This document shows, one piece after another, positions 33,547 to 44,866 of a stretch of 64,000 nucleotides of DNA. Made by a program: the position numbers and the translations under genes. Source of the stretch: Onchidella celtica (lineage: Eukaryota; Mollusca; Gastropoda; Systellommatophora; Onchidiidae). Each line of letters begins with the position of its first letter. Position 1 is the stretch's first letter. The stretch lies in NCBI GenBank assembly GCA_963931925.1, contig OZ007570.1, positions 65,093,370 through 65,157,369 of the forward strand. Direction: 5' to 3'. Below the pieces are notes generated by a model that was not told the origin of the DNA, did not search any database, and saw only the letters and a program-made list of their open reading frames with translations.

Positions 33547-34672
33547 ATAATTGACAGAATAAATAATGAATCCCCAACATTTTTGCTAATAGGTATACAT
33601 TATGGAAGTGTATATCCGTACAACACGCTGTATGTATATGGACAGTGCATATCCATATAACATGTTTACCAAAAAGCGCGACTGGTGAAGGTTTGCTGAA
33701 ACAAAACTTGGTATGGTGTTCACGAATTTAAAGTGACAACACATGGAATAGTCAGATGGACCTGGGGACGCGAGGGTCTAGTCAGTTTGTATCAATGGGC
33801 GGTAGTCAGATTGACTAATAAGGCGAAAGGGATTGGGGTAGCCATTGATGATCGACGTACACTCAAGTATATTATTAGCGCAGATCACGCAATCTCTGAG
33901 CAGAAGTCGGATTGTTTTGCTACTAAGCCGATTCATATTTTTAAAAACTATGCAAATTAACAAGGTCAGTAATATAGTATTCTGGTGTGTGTTCTATGTC
34001 ATGTACGGATATGCGCTTCCATAGACTCCGCCATCTTTAGTGTCCGGACCCGCCCACCACCATGTCGACTGTGGCAATGATTTTGATTCGTTGGCTGATA
34101 TGCACTGTGAGACACAGGAGGTGCCGCAAACTAACCGGTGGTAAGCTAAAAGTAGGACACTACAAGAAACAATGGCATGTGTGTAACATGTTCAATGACA
34201 GATGTTCGGTCAATTCTTTCACTTCCTTTCCCTTGTTTACATGGATGATAGGGAATCTGACCAATTTGGATCCATCCTTTCCACCCCTGTCGTAGCAATC
34301 AACTACAATGCAACTAGCAGGCAGTTTAACCGCTTAGACATATTTCGAAGTTACACTGATCAGCTGATCCACCGGCCATCTTTAGTGGCGGAAAACCAAA
34401 ACAAAAAAACTCTGTGACATCATGCGCATTCTACCTATGTCTTCCTTTGGAAGCAAAAATGGAGAATCTGCTCTTACCTCAATTCTCTCACTACAGTCCA
34501 CGCAGAGGCTGTGGGTAAGCGAGGCTGATAATGAAAGTGCTGTATCCAGTAGGGAAGACCAGTTCTCACTTGCGTCAAATTTCTCTGACATTAGCTGCCT
34601 AAGAGCAACTGAATAATAAATTTACCAGCCATCAAACGTAATCAATGATAATATCAGTAGCAAGGCAGAATC
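33547..34672. other. Intergenic spacer, nothing recognised
   Basis: About 1.1 kb between two transposons. I see no TIRs, no domain and no spliceable coding segment. Short open stretches here show no conserved motif. Confidence 0.5.
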
Positions 34673-34685
34673 GGGTATTGCTTAA

Positions 34686-34800
34686 TGTCGAAACCCGTCG
34701 AAACCCGTCGAAACCTGTCGAAACTCGTCGAAACCTGGCGAAATCAGGGTATTGCTTAAAGTCGAAACCCTTCGAAACCCGGCGAAACCTGGCGAAATCA
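34686..34800 (+). repeat. Left TIR of the MULE: iterated GTCGAAACC units
   Basis: About ten imperfect 10-bp units (GTCGAAACCC, GTCGAAACCT, GGCGAAACCT) end at GGCGAAATCATAAA. The inverted counterpart, ending TTTATGATTTCGCCGGG on the plus strand, starts at about 40,305. Iterated units inside a TIR suggest repeated transposase binding sites. Confidence 0.8.
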
Positions 34801-35050
34801 TAAATTTTATTTTCATGATTTTATACTTTTCTTTTTCATACGTTATAATCTTCAAAAAACCTTTTTTGTATTGCTAATTGGTCTTTCGCAAATACGAAAC
34901 TGAAATTACCGCATGGCTCCGGATGTTTACACTTTCGCTTTCAGAAGCTTGCTTCGCGCCTGCATTTCGGACAAGAGCGATCATCAATACTTTTGTTCAT
35001 TGTTCATTGTTCTTTGTTGATCACTGGCATTCACTGAATTAGCGAGTATC

Positions 35051-36581
35051 ATGCCTCGACGAAAGTTTCCATGCACAGTGTGTGCTTGCAACTGCAACGA
35101 AACTGAAAACGCCATACAATGTTTTCAATGTGCAAACTGGATCCACAGGTGAGGTTTTTTTCCCTTGACTTTTGTTTGTTTGTTTTGTTTGTTTTTTTAC
35201 ACAATAGTATGAACACGGTTACATTGGGGAAAAAATGAAACTAGCTTTCCTCGTGGCGGGTTTTGTGGCAGAGATTTGGCAGATAGTAGATAGGTGTGTG
35301 GGAGAAATCCACTGGGATGGGTTTTTCTACATGGGTTCTGCACTGAGCTATATTAACATTGGTGAATTATTAGAAAATGTCATACCTTGATTTTATTGCG
35401 ATATTCACAAGAGATTCACAGATTGACAAATGGTCATTTGTTCTCTTTTTAAAGGCGGTGTGTTCCAATGGACTACGACATGCTGACAGAATGGGGAGCG
35501 GATGGATTGATGTTCGTTTGCAGACCTTGTGCATTTCGTGCAGAATCTGGGTTTTACCGGACAGAGGATGCTATTGAAAGGTGAGACAAATTTCTTTTTG
35601 TTCTTCCAGTCCACACTGGAAAGAACTTTAATGTCTACAGGGAGGACAAATTCCGTTCGTCCGTCTGTCTGTCTGTGTGTCTGTCTATGTGTCTGTCTGT
35701 CAACAAGGATTTCTTAAAAACTACAGCACCTACTGAGCTGACATTTTACAGTATGGTTATGTGCATTAACGCGCTATCAACAAACTAGGTGAAGTGACCT
35801 CAAGTCAAGGTCATGGGGTCAACTTTGGCAAAAATTTAACAACTGCTGATATTTCGGATACTATTAACAGTAGAGTTATGAAATTTTCACCAAAACGTAG
35901 CACATGAGAAGGCATATCAAATCGTACGAGACTCCATGACCCTGAACCAAGGTCAAGGTCACAGGGTCAACTTTAATTGTTGACAATTTGTATTTTTGTT
36001 AATATCTCAGATACTTTTTACAGTAGAGTTATGAAAGATTTACTAAAACGTATTATATGAGGAAGCAATTAAAGCATATGTTAATATCTCGGATACTTTT
36101 TACAGTAGAATTATGAAGTCTTTACCAAAACGTAGGCGCCAAATAAACGTTGCAATATTGAACTATTGTTAATATCTTTGATACTATTAATACTGTTAAT
36201 ATCTTTGATACTATTAACAGTAGAGTATTGAAACTTGACCAAAAGTTTGTTTGTGTCAAGACTTTTGAAAGCATGGGTGAGAATGACTTTGACCTAATGT
36301 CAAGGTCACCATGCAACTGTCTAATACCTGTGATCATCAAAAAAATTTAGTACGATATTTCATCTCTCTTTTGTCCAAGAACGGATAAACAAATTATGTT
36401 AGTTTATATTCTCAGGGTTCGTTCATCCAGTTTGTACCGAGAATTACATGTAACATATTATTATCGAATGTATTTCAGACTTGCAAGTGCCAGTCCTGAA
36501 CAAGCGCAAATTCAGGCAAAAAGTGAGCAACTCCTGCTTCAGACCTACGGTATTGTGCTGCCACCCAAGAAACATCTGTAG
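35051..36581 (+). CDS. PHD-finger protein ORF of the MULE, three exons, intact
   Basis: Exons 35051-35148, 35455-35580 and 36479-36581 join in phase at GT-AG junctions into 108 codons plus stop. Residues 5-60 form a PHD-type zinc finger (C4HC3 spacing): FPCTVCACNC, then CFQCANWIHRRC, then CRPCAF. The C-terminus is a short helical, Gln-rich tail (SPEQAQIQAKSEQLLLQTYG). PHD fingers read histone tails, so this could steer element insertion or chromatin binding; that is inference. The second intron (about 900 bp) is packed with a degenerate satellite. The next ORF starts 13 bases after this stop, so this may be a separate protein or the first part of a once-continuous one. Confidence 0.65.
35640..36350 (+). 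repeat. GTCT microsatellite and degenerate satellite in MULE intron
   Basis: A GTCTGTCTGTGT run at about 35,658-35,702 leads into a block in which AATATCTCGGATACTTTTTA-like and ACAGTAGAGTTATGAA motifs recur about five times with a period of roughly 90-130 bp, with AAGGTCAAGGTCA-like motifs between them. Widespread-looking simple/satellite DNA rather than element coding sequence. Confidence 0.7.
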
Positions 36582-36593
36582 TATTCATCTGAC

Positions 36594-39247
36594 ATGAGCT
36601 GTGATAAAGTCTCACAAAGAGTCCTTGAACAATATCACCCTGTAATGTTAGATACCCATGTCCCTGTGCAGACCTGCAGTGATGGAAATTGTTTGTTTCG
36701 ATCTTTATCACTTGGTCTTTTTGAAACTGAAGATCAACACATATTGATCCGACTGTTGACAGCCATTGAAATGATCTTACACAGAGAGCATTATGACACA
36801 GACCATGAGCAGTATGTTGACAAATTTCATGATGAGCGGTTGACGTTTGACAAGTACGAGAAAATGATGTGTGACCGTAACAAGGCTTGGTGGTTACTGT
36901 GATTTGCTACCTGCTTTTACAGCTAGTGCTGTACTTGGAGTGTCATTTTATTCTTACTGTCCACCCACTTCAGGTGCATACTTTCTGAGTGATCCCCTCA
37001 GCAGATGGGTGAAGGGAAGGGGTGTATCGGGGAAGAAGAGACCTGAATGCACAATGATGTGGACTGTATCCACTTTCAATAAAAAAGACCCAGTTACAAG
37101 TTTTCGGCCAAACCATTTTGTTGTCCTTGTTGACAAAAGGCCTGCCGATGCAGCTGTTGTTGTTGATGATGATGATGATGTGAAAGATGCTGATGCAGCT
37201 GTTGTTGTTGATGATGATGATGTGAAAGATGCTGATGCAGCTACTGTTGTTGATGATGATGTGAAAGATGCTGATGCAGCTGTTGTTGTTGATGATGATG
37301 ATGTGAAAGATGCTGATGGAGCTGCTGTTGATGATATAGTTTGTAGTACTCTCAGCTCTGCTTCTGATGACGATGATGGTGTTGATGATGATGATGATGA
37401 ACATTGTGATGACACTGATACAAATGTTGCACATGATGATGATGATGACCAAACAGCTTTGCCTCATGGGAAATTTCTAAGCATAGATAACCTGTTAGAT
37501 GCTCTTATAAAAACTCCATTGTCTGAAGCCCTTGAAAAAGTTCCAAATGGAAAAAAAGACAATGTTTACTTCGTTGTAAACAATTCTGACAGTTTACAAA
37601 GAAGAGAGCAGGGTCAGAATTCCATTTTTCATGATGACAGGGGTACCTGGGGTCGCGGTCCCACAAACAAAACACTTTTTGTTCAGAAGGATGGAAAGAT
37701 CCAAAAGGTTGTAAATAAAGGGGAAAATTACTGTTTAGAAAGGACAAAAAGCAACAAAACAACTTACACACCTCTGACCCCCCAACCCCTCACAGAGGAA
37801 ATCCTGACTCTCCATAGGTACTATGTTAAGCACACTGGGTACGAAACATACCAAAAACGCGTGTCTTGGCTGTCCAATGAGTTCAAGTTGCCTACAATCC
37901 CACCCATTGCCATTTATGAGTTCAAAGGGACTTGCCCACCCCCTAAACCCCATGGTCGCACAACCACAGGGAACTGTGGCTCGTACGTCTGACTTCATCC
38001 AAAAGTCATGAAAAAAATTAAAGACAAACTAGACACCCAAAAGCCAGCCGAAGTGTACACCGAATGTGGTTTTGAAGATGGGCCGCGAAACAAAAAGCAG
38101 GTGTATAATGCAAAAGTCAGGCAACAAAAAGAGAATGAAAGGGGCACAAATATCAATTTCTCTGATCAATTAGCCTCAGTTGAGGAGATGCAGCATACAT
38201 GTCCTTTCGTTCAGCAAATTATTAGAACGTATGGAAAGACAGCGAGTATAATCCTGTTTTCAAAAGAACAGATAACTGATTTGGAAAGATTTTGCTGTCC
38301 ACCACACACAGCACACAGCACTGTCCTTCGTGTGGATCAGACATACAGTCTTGGAGAAAGAACCTTGCATTGACCAGGCGTGGCACTGAAGACCATCCCC
38401 TTTTTTTGGGGTCCTATGTACTTACAAGGAAATTCCGACTTTGATTCCTTTTTCATTTTTTCCCATCATCTGGCCGGCCGTTTGCAAGCATGTCCTCAAA
38501 GCCCAACACTGGGAAGTGATGAGGAGAGCACTCCAGAATGCCATCCGCACAGCTTTTCCTAACTCCCAGCTGTTGATATGCACCCGTCATCTTAGAAACA
38601 ACTTTCAAGCAAATCTTGCAGACAAAGTGGGAATCCCAATGAACCAAAGGAAGCAAATTACTGAATGTCTGTTTGGAAAAAAGGGCATAGTCGCGTCTGC
38701 AACAGATCCAATTGAATTTGAAGATCATGCTGATTTTGTGGCGCAGTCTCTTCCAAAAGAGGCCAGAAAATATATCTCAAGGATTGTGCCTTTTTTGAAA
38801 GAGAACATTGATGCAACCTTGAAGCCGGGATTGCTTGTAGAAAGTCCAATGTGGACAAACAATAATTCAGAATCTCTGAACCATGTACTGAAGCAGACAG
38901 TGGACTGGAAATCACAGAAGTTGGTGCAACTCATTCAAAAACTTGAGAATGTGGTAAGAAACCAGTTCCGAGAAGTAAAAAGATCTCTGTTTGGTGCCGG
39001 TGATTACACTCTTTGCGGTCATTTTCGCAAGTTTTTCATTGAACGTGACAGCTGGTTCCAAATGTTCGTGGAGCGGAAGACTCAACGCTTTGCCCGTTTT
39101 ATGAACACGACCAATGACACAAACGTTGTTCGCTCAACAGATGGTTTGAAAACCACTCTTGCGCCCAAACACACGGGGAAAAAGCCAGGCCAACGCAAAA
39201 GGAAATTGAATGCAATGCAAAAACAAACAGTGCACCCAAACGAATGA
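36594..39247 (+). pseudogene. OTU protease plus MULE transposase coding region, frameshifted
   Basis: The first frame opens MSCDKVSQRVLEQYHP and carries an OTU cysteine-protease core: DGNCLFRSLSLGLFE with the catalytic D-x-x-C (about 36,680) and, after a frame change near 36,890, the matching FRPNHFVVLV with the catalytic His (about 37,110). Then come an Asp-rich repeat (37,140-37,330) and a conserved KRVSWLSNEF region. The transposase shows LRVDQTYSLG (first acid, about 38,330), LGSDEE (second acid, about 38,508) and MWTNNNSESLNHVLK (Glu region, about 38,855), as in MULE-type DDE transposases, ending with a basic tail (HTGKKPGQRKRKLN). Further frame changes or stops near 38,000, 38,370 and 38,510 mean it is not intact here. 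Confidence 0.7.
37143..37330 (+). repeat. Acidic in-frame minisatellite (VVVDDDDVKDADAA units)
   Basis: Four units of about 36-48 bp encode VVDDDDVKDADAA-like peptides within the OTU-transposase ORF, with runs of GAT codons. Unit length varies by whole codons, so the frame is kept. More Asp runs follow to about 37,450. Confidence 0.85.
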
Positions 39248-39471
39248 AAAATAAGAAGACAATAGTTTGAGTGAGGGGAGATATTTGAGAAAGAGAGAGA
39301 AGTCTGTATGTTGTGATTTTGTGGAAGGAAGTATTTGTGATTTTTTTGTTTCATTTATTAAATTTTTCTTTTACAATGCCTCCAGGCCCGTTTTGCTGTG
39401 AACCCAATGACCTTGGCTTTTTAAATTTAAGTGTTTTTTCTCTATTGAAACTTTGATGACAACTTATGCAA

Positions 39472-39713
39472 ATGTGTATTTCCTGCATTGTATGTGTACC
39501 TACATTTTGCATTTCATTTTCAGATGGATTTTCTTTGAGTTATGAGATAAGAGAATGTGTATTTCATGCATTGTATTGTACCTACATTTTGCATTTCATT
39601 TTCAGATGGATTTTCTTTGAGTTATGAGATAAGAGAATGTGTATTTCATGCATTGTATGTGTACCTACATTTTGCATTTCATTTTCAGATGGATTTTCTT
39701 TGAGTTATGAGAT
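39472..39713 (+). repeat. Three-copy, ~82-bp tandem repeat 3' of the MULE transposase
   Basis: The unit beginning AATGTGTATTTC(C/A)TGCATTG and ending GAGTTATGAGAT(AAGAG) occurs three times with one or two differences per copy. It lies in the 3' noncoding part of the MULE. Confidence 0.85.
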
Positions 39714-40809
39714 TTATGCATGATATCCATTTAAATCCATCAATTAATTGAATAATTTCAAATATGGTTAAGGTTAGGGCTAGGCAGTATGTGAGCTGTG
39801 TCTCTTTATCTTTGATTTTGTGTGTTGCTGCTGTCACAAATTAGGTTACGTTACCTTTCAGCAATCTCTTGAATTTTGTCCTTGTCATTGTTATTGTATT
39901 TCTCCTGTTTTGACAGGCATTAAAATATATGACTCTGAAATGATTAAGTCTTAGTTCATTCCCTTTGCATGCACGAATTGTCAATTTTTAAAAGTACCTG
40001 TATATTTTGTTTCATTTCATTTGGGAGTGTCTGTTTTGTTTAGTTTGTTCGATTTTTTTTATTTTTCCTTTAAATAAATTTGTTGAAATATATGTTTTGT
40101 TGTTTCATTTTCATGACAGTAGCCAACTCCCGTGTTTGTGATGCACCTATCATTATTATTGTTATTTTTTAGGTGGTGGTGATGATGATGACGATGTTGT
40201 TGCAGGCCTGCTTAAGACTTTAAAAATCGGCAATTTAATATGAGAAACAGTGTTGGGGGTGTTGATGTAAAAAAATTCCCGGGCAGTGGCCTTGCGGCCC
40301 ACGCTTTATGATTTCGCCGGGTTTCGTCAGGTTTCGACGAGTTTCGTCTGGTATCGACGGGTTTCGTCTGGTTTCGACACTAAGCAGTGCCGGGCAGGGA
40401 TCTAATATTAATAATAATAGGCATGATAATGATTTGTACACTTTTTCAGCCCGGTCTTTGTCCTTCATACTTGTTCACTTGTAATTTATTGTAATCACTT
40501 CAAATTCATGACAAGAGTTCTGCGGTACCTATTTACCGCGAAACCCCGCGATACCCCACGGAACCCCGCAAAACCCCCAAGTGTTTCCGTTCATTGAAAT
40601 GTAAATTTATTTTATGATAATTTCATTCCGATTTGAGTCCGGTGCGGCATCTGCCTAACGGAAAATTCCAAACAATAAAAAGGAAAAACAATGAAAATGA
40701 AAGAAAGTACAACATAAACTTAATCTGAAATCTAGATCGACCAAAGAGGTTATATATATATGGCCTTTAGCGTCTTTACAGACGGTCTTAGCAGCTAGAA
40801 TATTCACTT

Positions 40810-42759
40810 TCACTTTGACTGACAGCTTCTCTCGTGGCTTATTCTACCAATGTTTGACCCGAGAGTGCGATGGCAGTGATTGCAGGTCAGTCTTTTGGGT
40901 TCACTTTGGCGAGTGTTTTCATTCCGCCTCTGTCGTTTTGTCAGGTATGTTCCTTTTGCCTTGAAGTCTATTGCGAGCGTGCCACTGCGCAATTTTTGTC
41001 TCCATCTGCTTCGATCATTTGCAAGGTTCTCCCATTCATTGGGGTCGATGTTGAATGCTTTCATCGTGACCTTGCAAGTGTCTTTGAATCGCAGATGTGG
41101 CCTACCTCTGGGTCGGTTGCCAGTAGCAAGTTCCCCGTAGAGAATTTGTCTGGGGATGCGATCATTTTCCATACGGTGGAGATGTCCAAGCCACCGCAGT
41201 CTTTTTTTGCCTAGGAGAGCCTGAGTTGATGGAATGTTGGCTCGGCTCAGAACTTCGATATTTGAGATCATGTCTTGCCACTTGATCTTGAGAATTTTGC
41301 GTAGGCAGCGCAGGTGGAAGGAGTTGAGGGATCTTTCATGTTTGGAGTAGGTGGTCCATGTCTCTGAGCCATACAGCAGGGTGCTTAGGACGCAAGTTTG
41401 GTACACGAGTACCTTTGTTTTGATGGTCAGCTTGCTATTGTTCCACACCCTTTTTGAGAGTTTGCCAAAAGCTGTGGCCGCCTTTCCTATTCTGGCATTT
41501 ATTTCAGTTGTTATGTCTGTGCTACCACTGATGGTTGAGCCTAGGTAGCAGAATTTTCCCACTTGCTCCAGAGGAGAGCCATTCAGCATGATTGGGTTGG
41601 GGTTTCTCAAGCCTTGTGTCAAAACTACAGTTTTTGAGACACTGATCTTTAGCATGAATTTGTCACAGGCTTTGGCAAGGCTATTGATGAGAGCCTGGAG
41701 CGTGGTTTCATCGTGGGCCACGATTGCGGCATCATCTGCGAAGAGGAGCTCTTGTAACATAATATGCTCTGTACGAGATTTTGCTTTTAGTCTGGCAACA
41801 TTAAAAATGGAGCCGTCCACTCTGGTGTTAATAAGTACTCCACCTGAACATTGACCAAAGGCATTCTTGAGTAGGGCTGCAAAATATATACCAAATAAGG
41901 TAGGAGCAAGAACACATCCCTGCTTCACACCGCTGTTTACAGCAAATGAATTGGATGTGCAGCCCTCAAAGTTGACACATGCCCTCATGTCAGTGTGGAA
42001 GGATGCAATAAGTTTTAGCAATGTTGGTGGACAGCCTATGGATTTAAGGACTGCCTACAGGCCAGATCGGCTTACGGTGTCGAAAGCCTTTGTTAGGTCC
42101 ACAAAGCATGTTATAAGCGGCCTGTTTTGTTCTTTACATTTTTCTTGGATTTGCCGAAGTGCAAATATCATGTCAATAGTTGATCGTTTGCTTCGAAAGC
42201 CACATTGTGTTTCTGGTAAGACTTTTTCCGCCAGTTGTTGAAGGCGGCAGAGGATGACGCGAGCAAAAGCCTTTCCAGTAATGCTGAGGAGGGATATGCC
42301 TCGATAGTTGTTGCAGTCGCCTTTGTCTCCTTTGTTCTTGTAAAGTGTGACAATTTTGGCGTCTCTCATATCATGTGGTATCACGCCTTCTTTCCAACAC
42401 TGCAGTAACAGATTATACAGGTGTGGTAATAGTGGGCCTTTTAGGTCTTTTAATACCTCTGCCGGAATGTTGTCACTTCCTGTGGCTTTTCCAGCAGACA
42501 GGTGGTCGATTGCATTGGAAAGCTCGACTGAGGAAGGTTCAGCGTCAAGTTCGCCCATTATTGGCAGTTTTTGGAGGTGTTCCTCAAAATCTGGTGGAAT
42601 ATTTTTCTCAGTTGAATACAACAGAGAGTAATGCTCTACCCACCTATTCAGTTGTTCATTTTTATCTGTGATGGGTTCACCATTTACAGACTTAAGTGGG
42701 GCGCTTTTGGTGATGATTGGCCCAAGAGCTACTTTCATCTGACTAAAGGCGGTTTTCAT
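40810..42759 (-). pseudogene. LINE reverse transcriptase with one in-frame stop
   Basis: RT motifs in order: AGKATGSDNIPAEVLK, DAKIVTLYKNKGDKGDCNNY, RGISLLSITGKAF, FVDLTKAFDTVSR, then SGVKQGCVLAPTLF and the catalytic LLFADDAAIVAHDE. The thumb/C-terminal region has FCYLGSTIS, LSTLLYGSETWTTY and LRWLGHLHRMENDRIPRQIL, and ends with a CNHC...H...C zinc motif and stop at 40,810. A TAG at about 42,053 interrupts the frame just after FDTVSRSGL, where related elements have Trp, consistent with a single G-to-A change. Confidence 0.85.
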
Positions 42760-42790
42760 ATCTCCCTTTTCATTTGCCTCTTGTATGCTG

Positions 42791-43999
42791 TTAACACAAG
42801 TCTGTCCAGTATTTGTTGGCGCAACGTCTTACCTCCAGCTGAAGTTTAGCTTTTGCATTTTTCAAACAAGTTTTTGTACTCTGATTGCAATTTTTGTTAT
42901 ACTCATTGAAAGCAGATTTCTTTTGCTCAATGAGAGGTAGGAGAATTTCGCTGTTCTGGGCTACCCAGTCGTTGTTTGAAACTTTATGCTGTCCAAAAGA
43001 CTTGATGGCACAGTCATGAATTTTTGAACTGAGAGTGTTCCATGTTTCATCTACCGAGTCACATTGGGTGACATTATCCATGCTTTCAGCAAATAACTTT
43101 TCAAATGACTTTCTATTTGATTCATCTCTGATTGCTGTTACATTGATCTTAGGGATTGAAGGGGCTTTTGATCTGTATATTTTCTTGGCCGAAATTTTGA
43201 TTTTGCTGACTACCAGTGCATGGTCGGTGTCACAGTCAGCACTGTGGAGGGAACGAGTTATTTTTATACAGCCCAAACTCTTCCTCCTTGAGAGAATAAG
43301 ATCTAATTGATGCCAATGGCCAGACCTGGGATGGCGCCATGATGTTCTTTGGCATCTCTTAAGGTCAAAGTACGTGTTTGTAACACATAATGAGTTTACG
43401 GAGCATAGCTCCAGAAGGCGCTGCCCGTTTTCGTTGATGTTGCCAATGCCGAAGTGCCCAATGCACTTTGGCCATGCGGAGTGATCTGCTCCCACTCGAG
43501 CGTTAAAGTCACCCAGAATTAGCAGGCCTTCGGTGAGAGGGATGTTGTGGAGAGTCCTCTGCAATGCCTCGTAGAAAATGTCTTTGGTTTCGTCAGAGGA
43601 GGTAAGTGTTGGGGCATAGACACAGATAATGTTGGTAAAACCAGACCGGGTGTTCAGTCTGAGTGTCATGATGCGTTCTGACACTCCAATTGGAGTTGCG
43701 ATCGAATTGATAAGGGAGTTTTTTACGGCGAAGCCCACGCCGTGGATTCTCGGCTGTTCGCTGCTAAGGCCCTGCCAGAAGAAGGTGTAGTTTTCTTCTT
43801 TGACTGACCCGGAGTCGGGAAGTCGAGTTTCTTGAAGGGCAGCGATGTCGATGTTTAGTAGCTGAAGTTCTCGATCAATAATTTGGGATTTCCTGATGGA
43901 GTCAATATTAGTGAGATCTTGCTGTTGCAAGCCTGGGCGCATTGTTCTGACGTTCCAGGTACCAAGTTTTAGTATTTTTCTGTTTTTGCCAGGTGCACA
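42791..43999 (-). CDS. LINE apurinic endonuclease domain
   Basis: Opens with LKLGTWNVRTM, the usual start of APE-type LINE endonucleases (about 43,940-43,970). It continues with IAALQETRLPDSGS, ILGDFNARVG and the HWHQLDLIL region near the catalytic His. The stretch after the endonuclease (SFGQHKVSNNDWV, NECNKN-type helices) links to RT. The frame ends at 42,791; a one-base shift near 42,800 would be needed to enter the RT frame (NSIQEANEKGDMKTAFSQMK). Confidence 0.85.
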   Translation of the reverse strand, partial: CAPGKNRKILKLGTWNVRTMRPGLQQQDLTNIDSIRKSQIIDRELQLLNIDIAALQETRLPDSGSVKEENYTFFWQGLSSEQPRIHGVGFAVKNSLINSIATPIGVSERIMTLRLNTRSGFTNIICVYAPTLTSSDETKDIFYEALQRTLHNIPLTEGLLILGDFNARVGADHSAWPKCIGHFGIGNINENGQRLLELCSVNSLCVTNTYFDLKRCQRTSWRHPRSGHWHQLDLILSRRKSLGCIKITRSLHSADCDTDHALVVSKIKISAKKIYRSKAPSIPKINVTAIRDESNRKSFEKLFAESMDNVTQCDSVDETWNTLSSKIHDCAIKSFGQHKVSNNDWVAQNSEILLPLIEQKKSAFNEYNKNCNQSTKTCLKNAKAKLQLEVRRCANKYWTDLC

Positions 44000-44718
44000 C
44001 TTTACGTCAGCTTTTTGACTTTTGGTCTAGCTCCAACCACCTTATGAAGCAGGCTGACGTGGCGGAACAACACCCAACTGCCTGGGGGCTGCCCAGGTTA
44101 CGGCGGGCGGTAGTTGATCAATGCAGCTGAAAAGCCGCTCCCACCGACAGAGGGGACCCCTGGCGCTCATCCGTACGCCAAATGGATTGAGCTTATCACC
44201 GGTAACTGCCACCTCCCGTGTTGTGCCCATCCGTAACGGATGGCTGGAGTGTCCTCTCCAAATCGGAAATGGGTGGGCTTATAGAGGAGAGACAGACGCT
44301 TGCCAAGCCCGAGCAAACGCCTCCTCGTTTTGCTGCCTTGCCTGGGCTATTTTTAAGAGATGGTGCTTTGCCCAGAGGCACCACCCCTCTCTCTGCCATT
44401 CTAGTTAAACCCAAGGGAGAGACCAGGTCAATACATTTGGAACTAGTCCGGCTGCAGGAGATGCTGGAAGCCAGTTTGATGCAGTTCTCCCTGACAACCA
44501 CCTTCGGGTCTCCACTCCTGATTTTCTGTCTGGGTTTACTCCCATAGCCTTTGCTATCATAGCAACACACAAGGCAGTGTGGTATTTGTATTCAGGGTTA
44601 CCTTCCCCTAGTCTTCCTCTCTCCCGAGATGACCCACAAGACAGTGGGGGTGACAGTAGCAGGCTGTATTGTGTACTGTCGTACAATAGCAGAAAACTCT
44701 GGCCTGACAATGAAAATA

Positions 44719-44866
44719 TGGTTATAATATAGCTTATTATAAACTCTTTGGTTAAAAATGGTTATATATAGCTTATTATAAACTCTTTGGTTAAAAATGG
44801 TTATATATAGCTTATTATAAACTCTTTGGTTAAAAATGGTTATATATAGCTTATTATAAACTCTTT
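44719..44866. repeat. Four-copy, ~39-bp tandem repeat
   Basis: The unit GGTTATATATAGCTTATTAT followed by AAACTCTTTGGTTAAAAAT is repeated almost without change. It lies between the LINE 5' region and the right TIR of the enclosing element. Confidence 0.9.

Larger units (their letters stand above)
34673..40392 (+). mobile_element. Mutator-like (MULE) DNA transposon encoding PHD, OTU and transposase
   Basis: The terminal inverted repeats are built from iterated CGAAACC units: left from GGGTATTGCTTAATGTCGAAA (34,673) to about 34,800; right is its inverted counterpart at about 40,305-40,392 (GTTTCGACACTAAGCAGTGCC). Flanks carry a probable 9-10-bp imperfect duplication, GGCAGAATC (34,664-34,672) and GGCAGGGATC (40,393-40,402), a length fitting MULEs. 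Inside, all on the plus strand: a spliced PHD-finger ORF (35,051-36,581), an OTU-protease domain (36,594-37,140), an acidic repeat tract, and a transposase core (about 38,000-39,247). The transposase part is frameshifted; the PHD part is open throughout. Confidence 0.75.
40751..44400 (-). mobile_element. APE-type LINE (RTE-like), nearly full length, nested in the TIR element
   Basis: Endonuclease then reverse transcriptase, read on the minus strand, with a 3' end at a short ATATATATA tail (about 40,752-40,761). The 5' limit is uncertain: GC-richer noncoding DNA at 44.0-44.4 kb is probably the 5'UTR. Coding lesions are few (one frameshift, one stop), so the copy is rather young. Clade is tentative: the endonuclease and RT resemble RTE-related elements, and the C-terminal CNHCHRTLG...ISHERSC zinc motif should help assign it. 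Confidence 0.8.

Noticed and set aside
36954-37467. Minus-strand open frames of 153-165 codons opposite the OTU region
   Set aside because: Ser/Ile-repeat shadows of the GAT-rich acidic repeat on the coding strand.
39472-39713. CRISPR-like array
   Set aside because: Three direct repeats of about 82 bp with no unique spacers, in an animal genome; an ordinary tandem repeat.
40870-42631. Several plus-strand open frames of about 65-124 codons
   Set aside because: Shadows of the LINE reverse transcriptase, whose motifs all lie on the minus strand.
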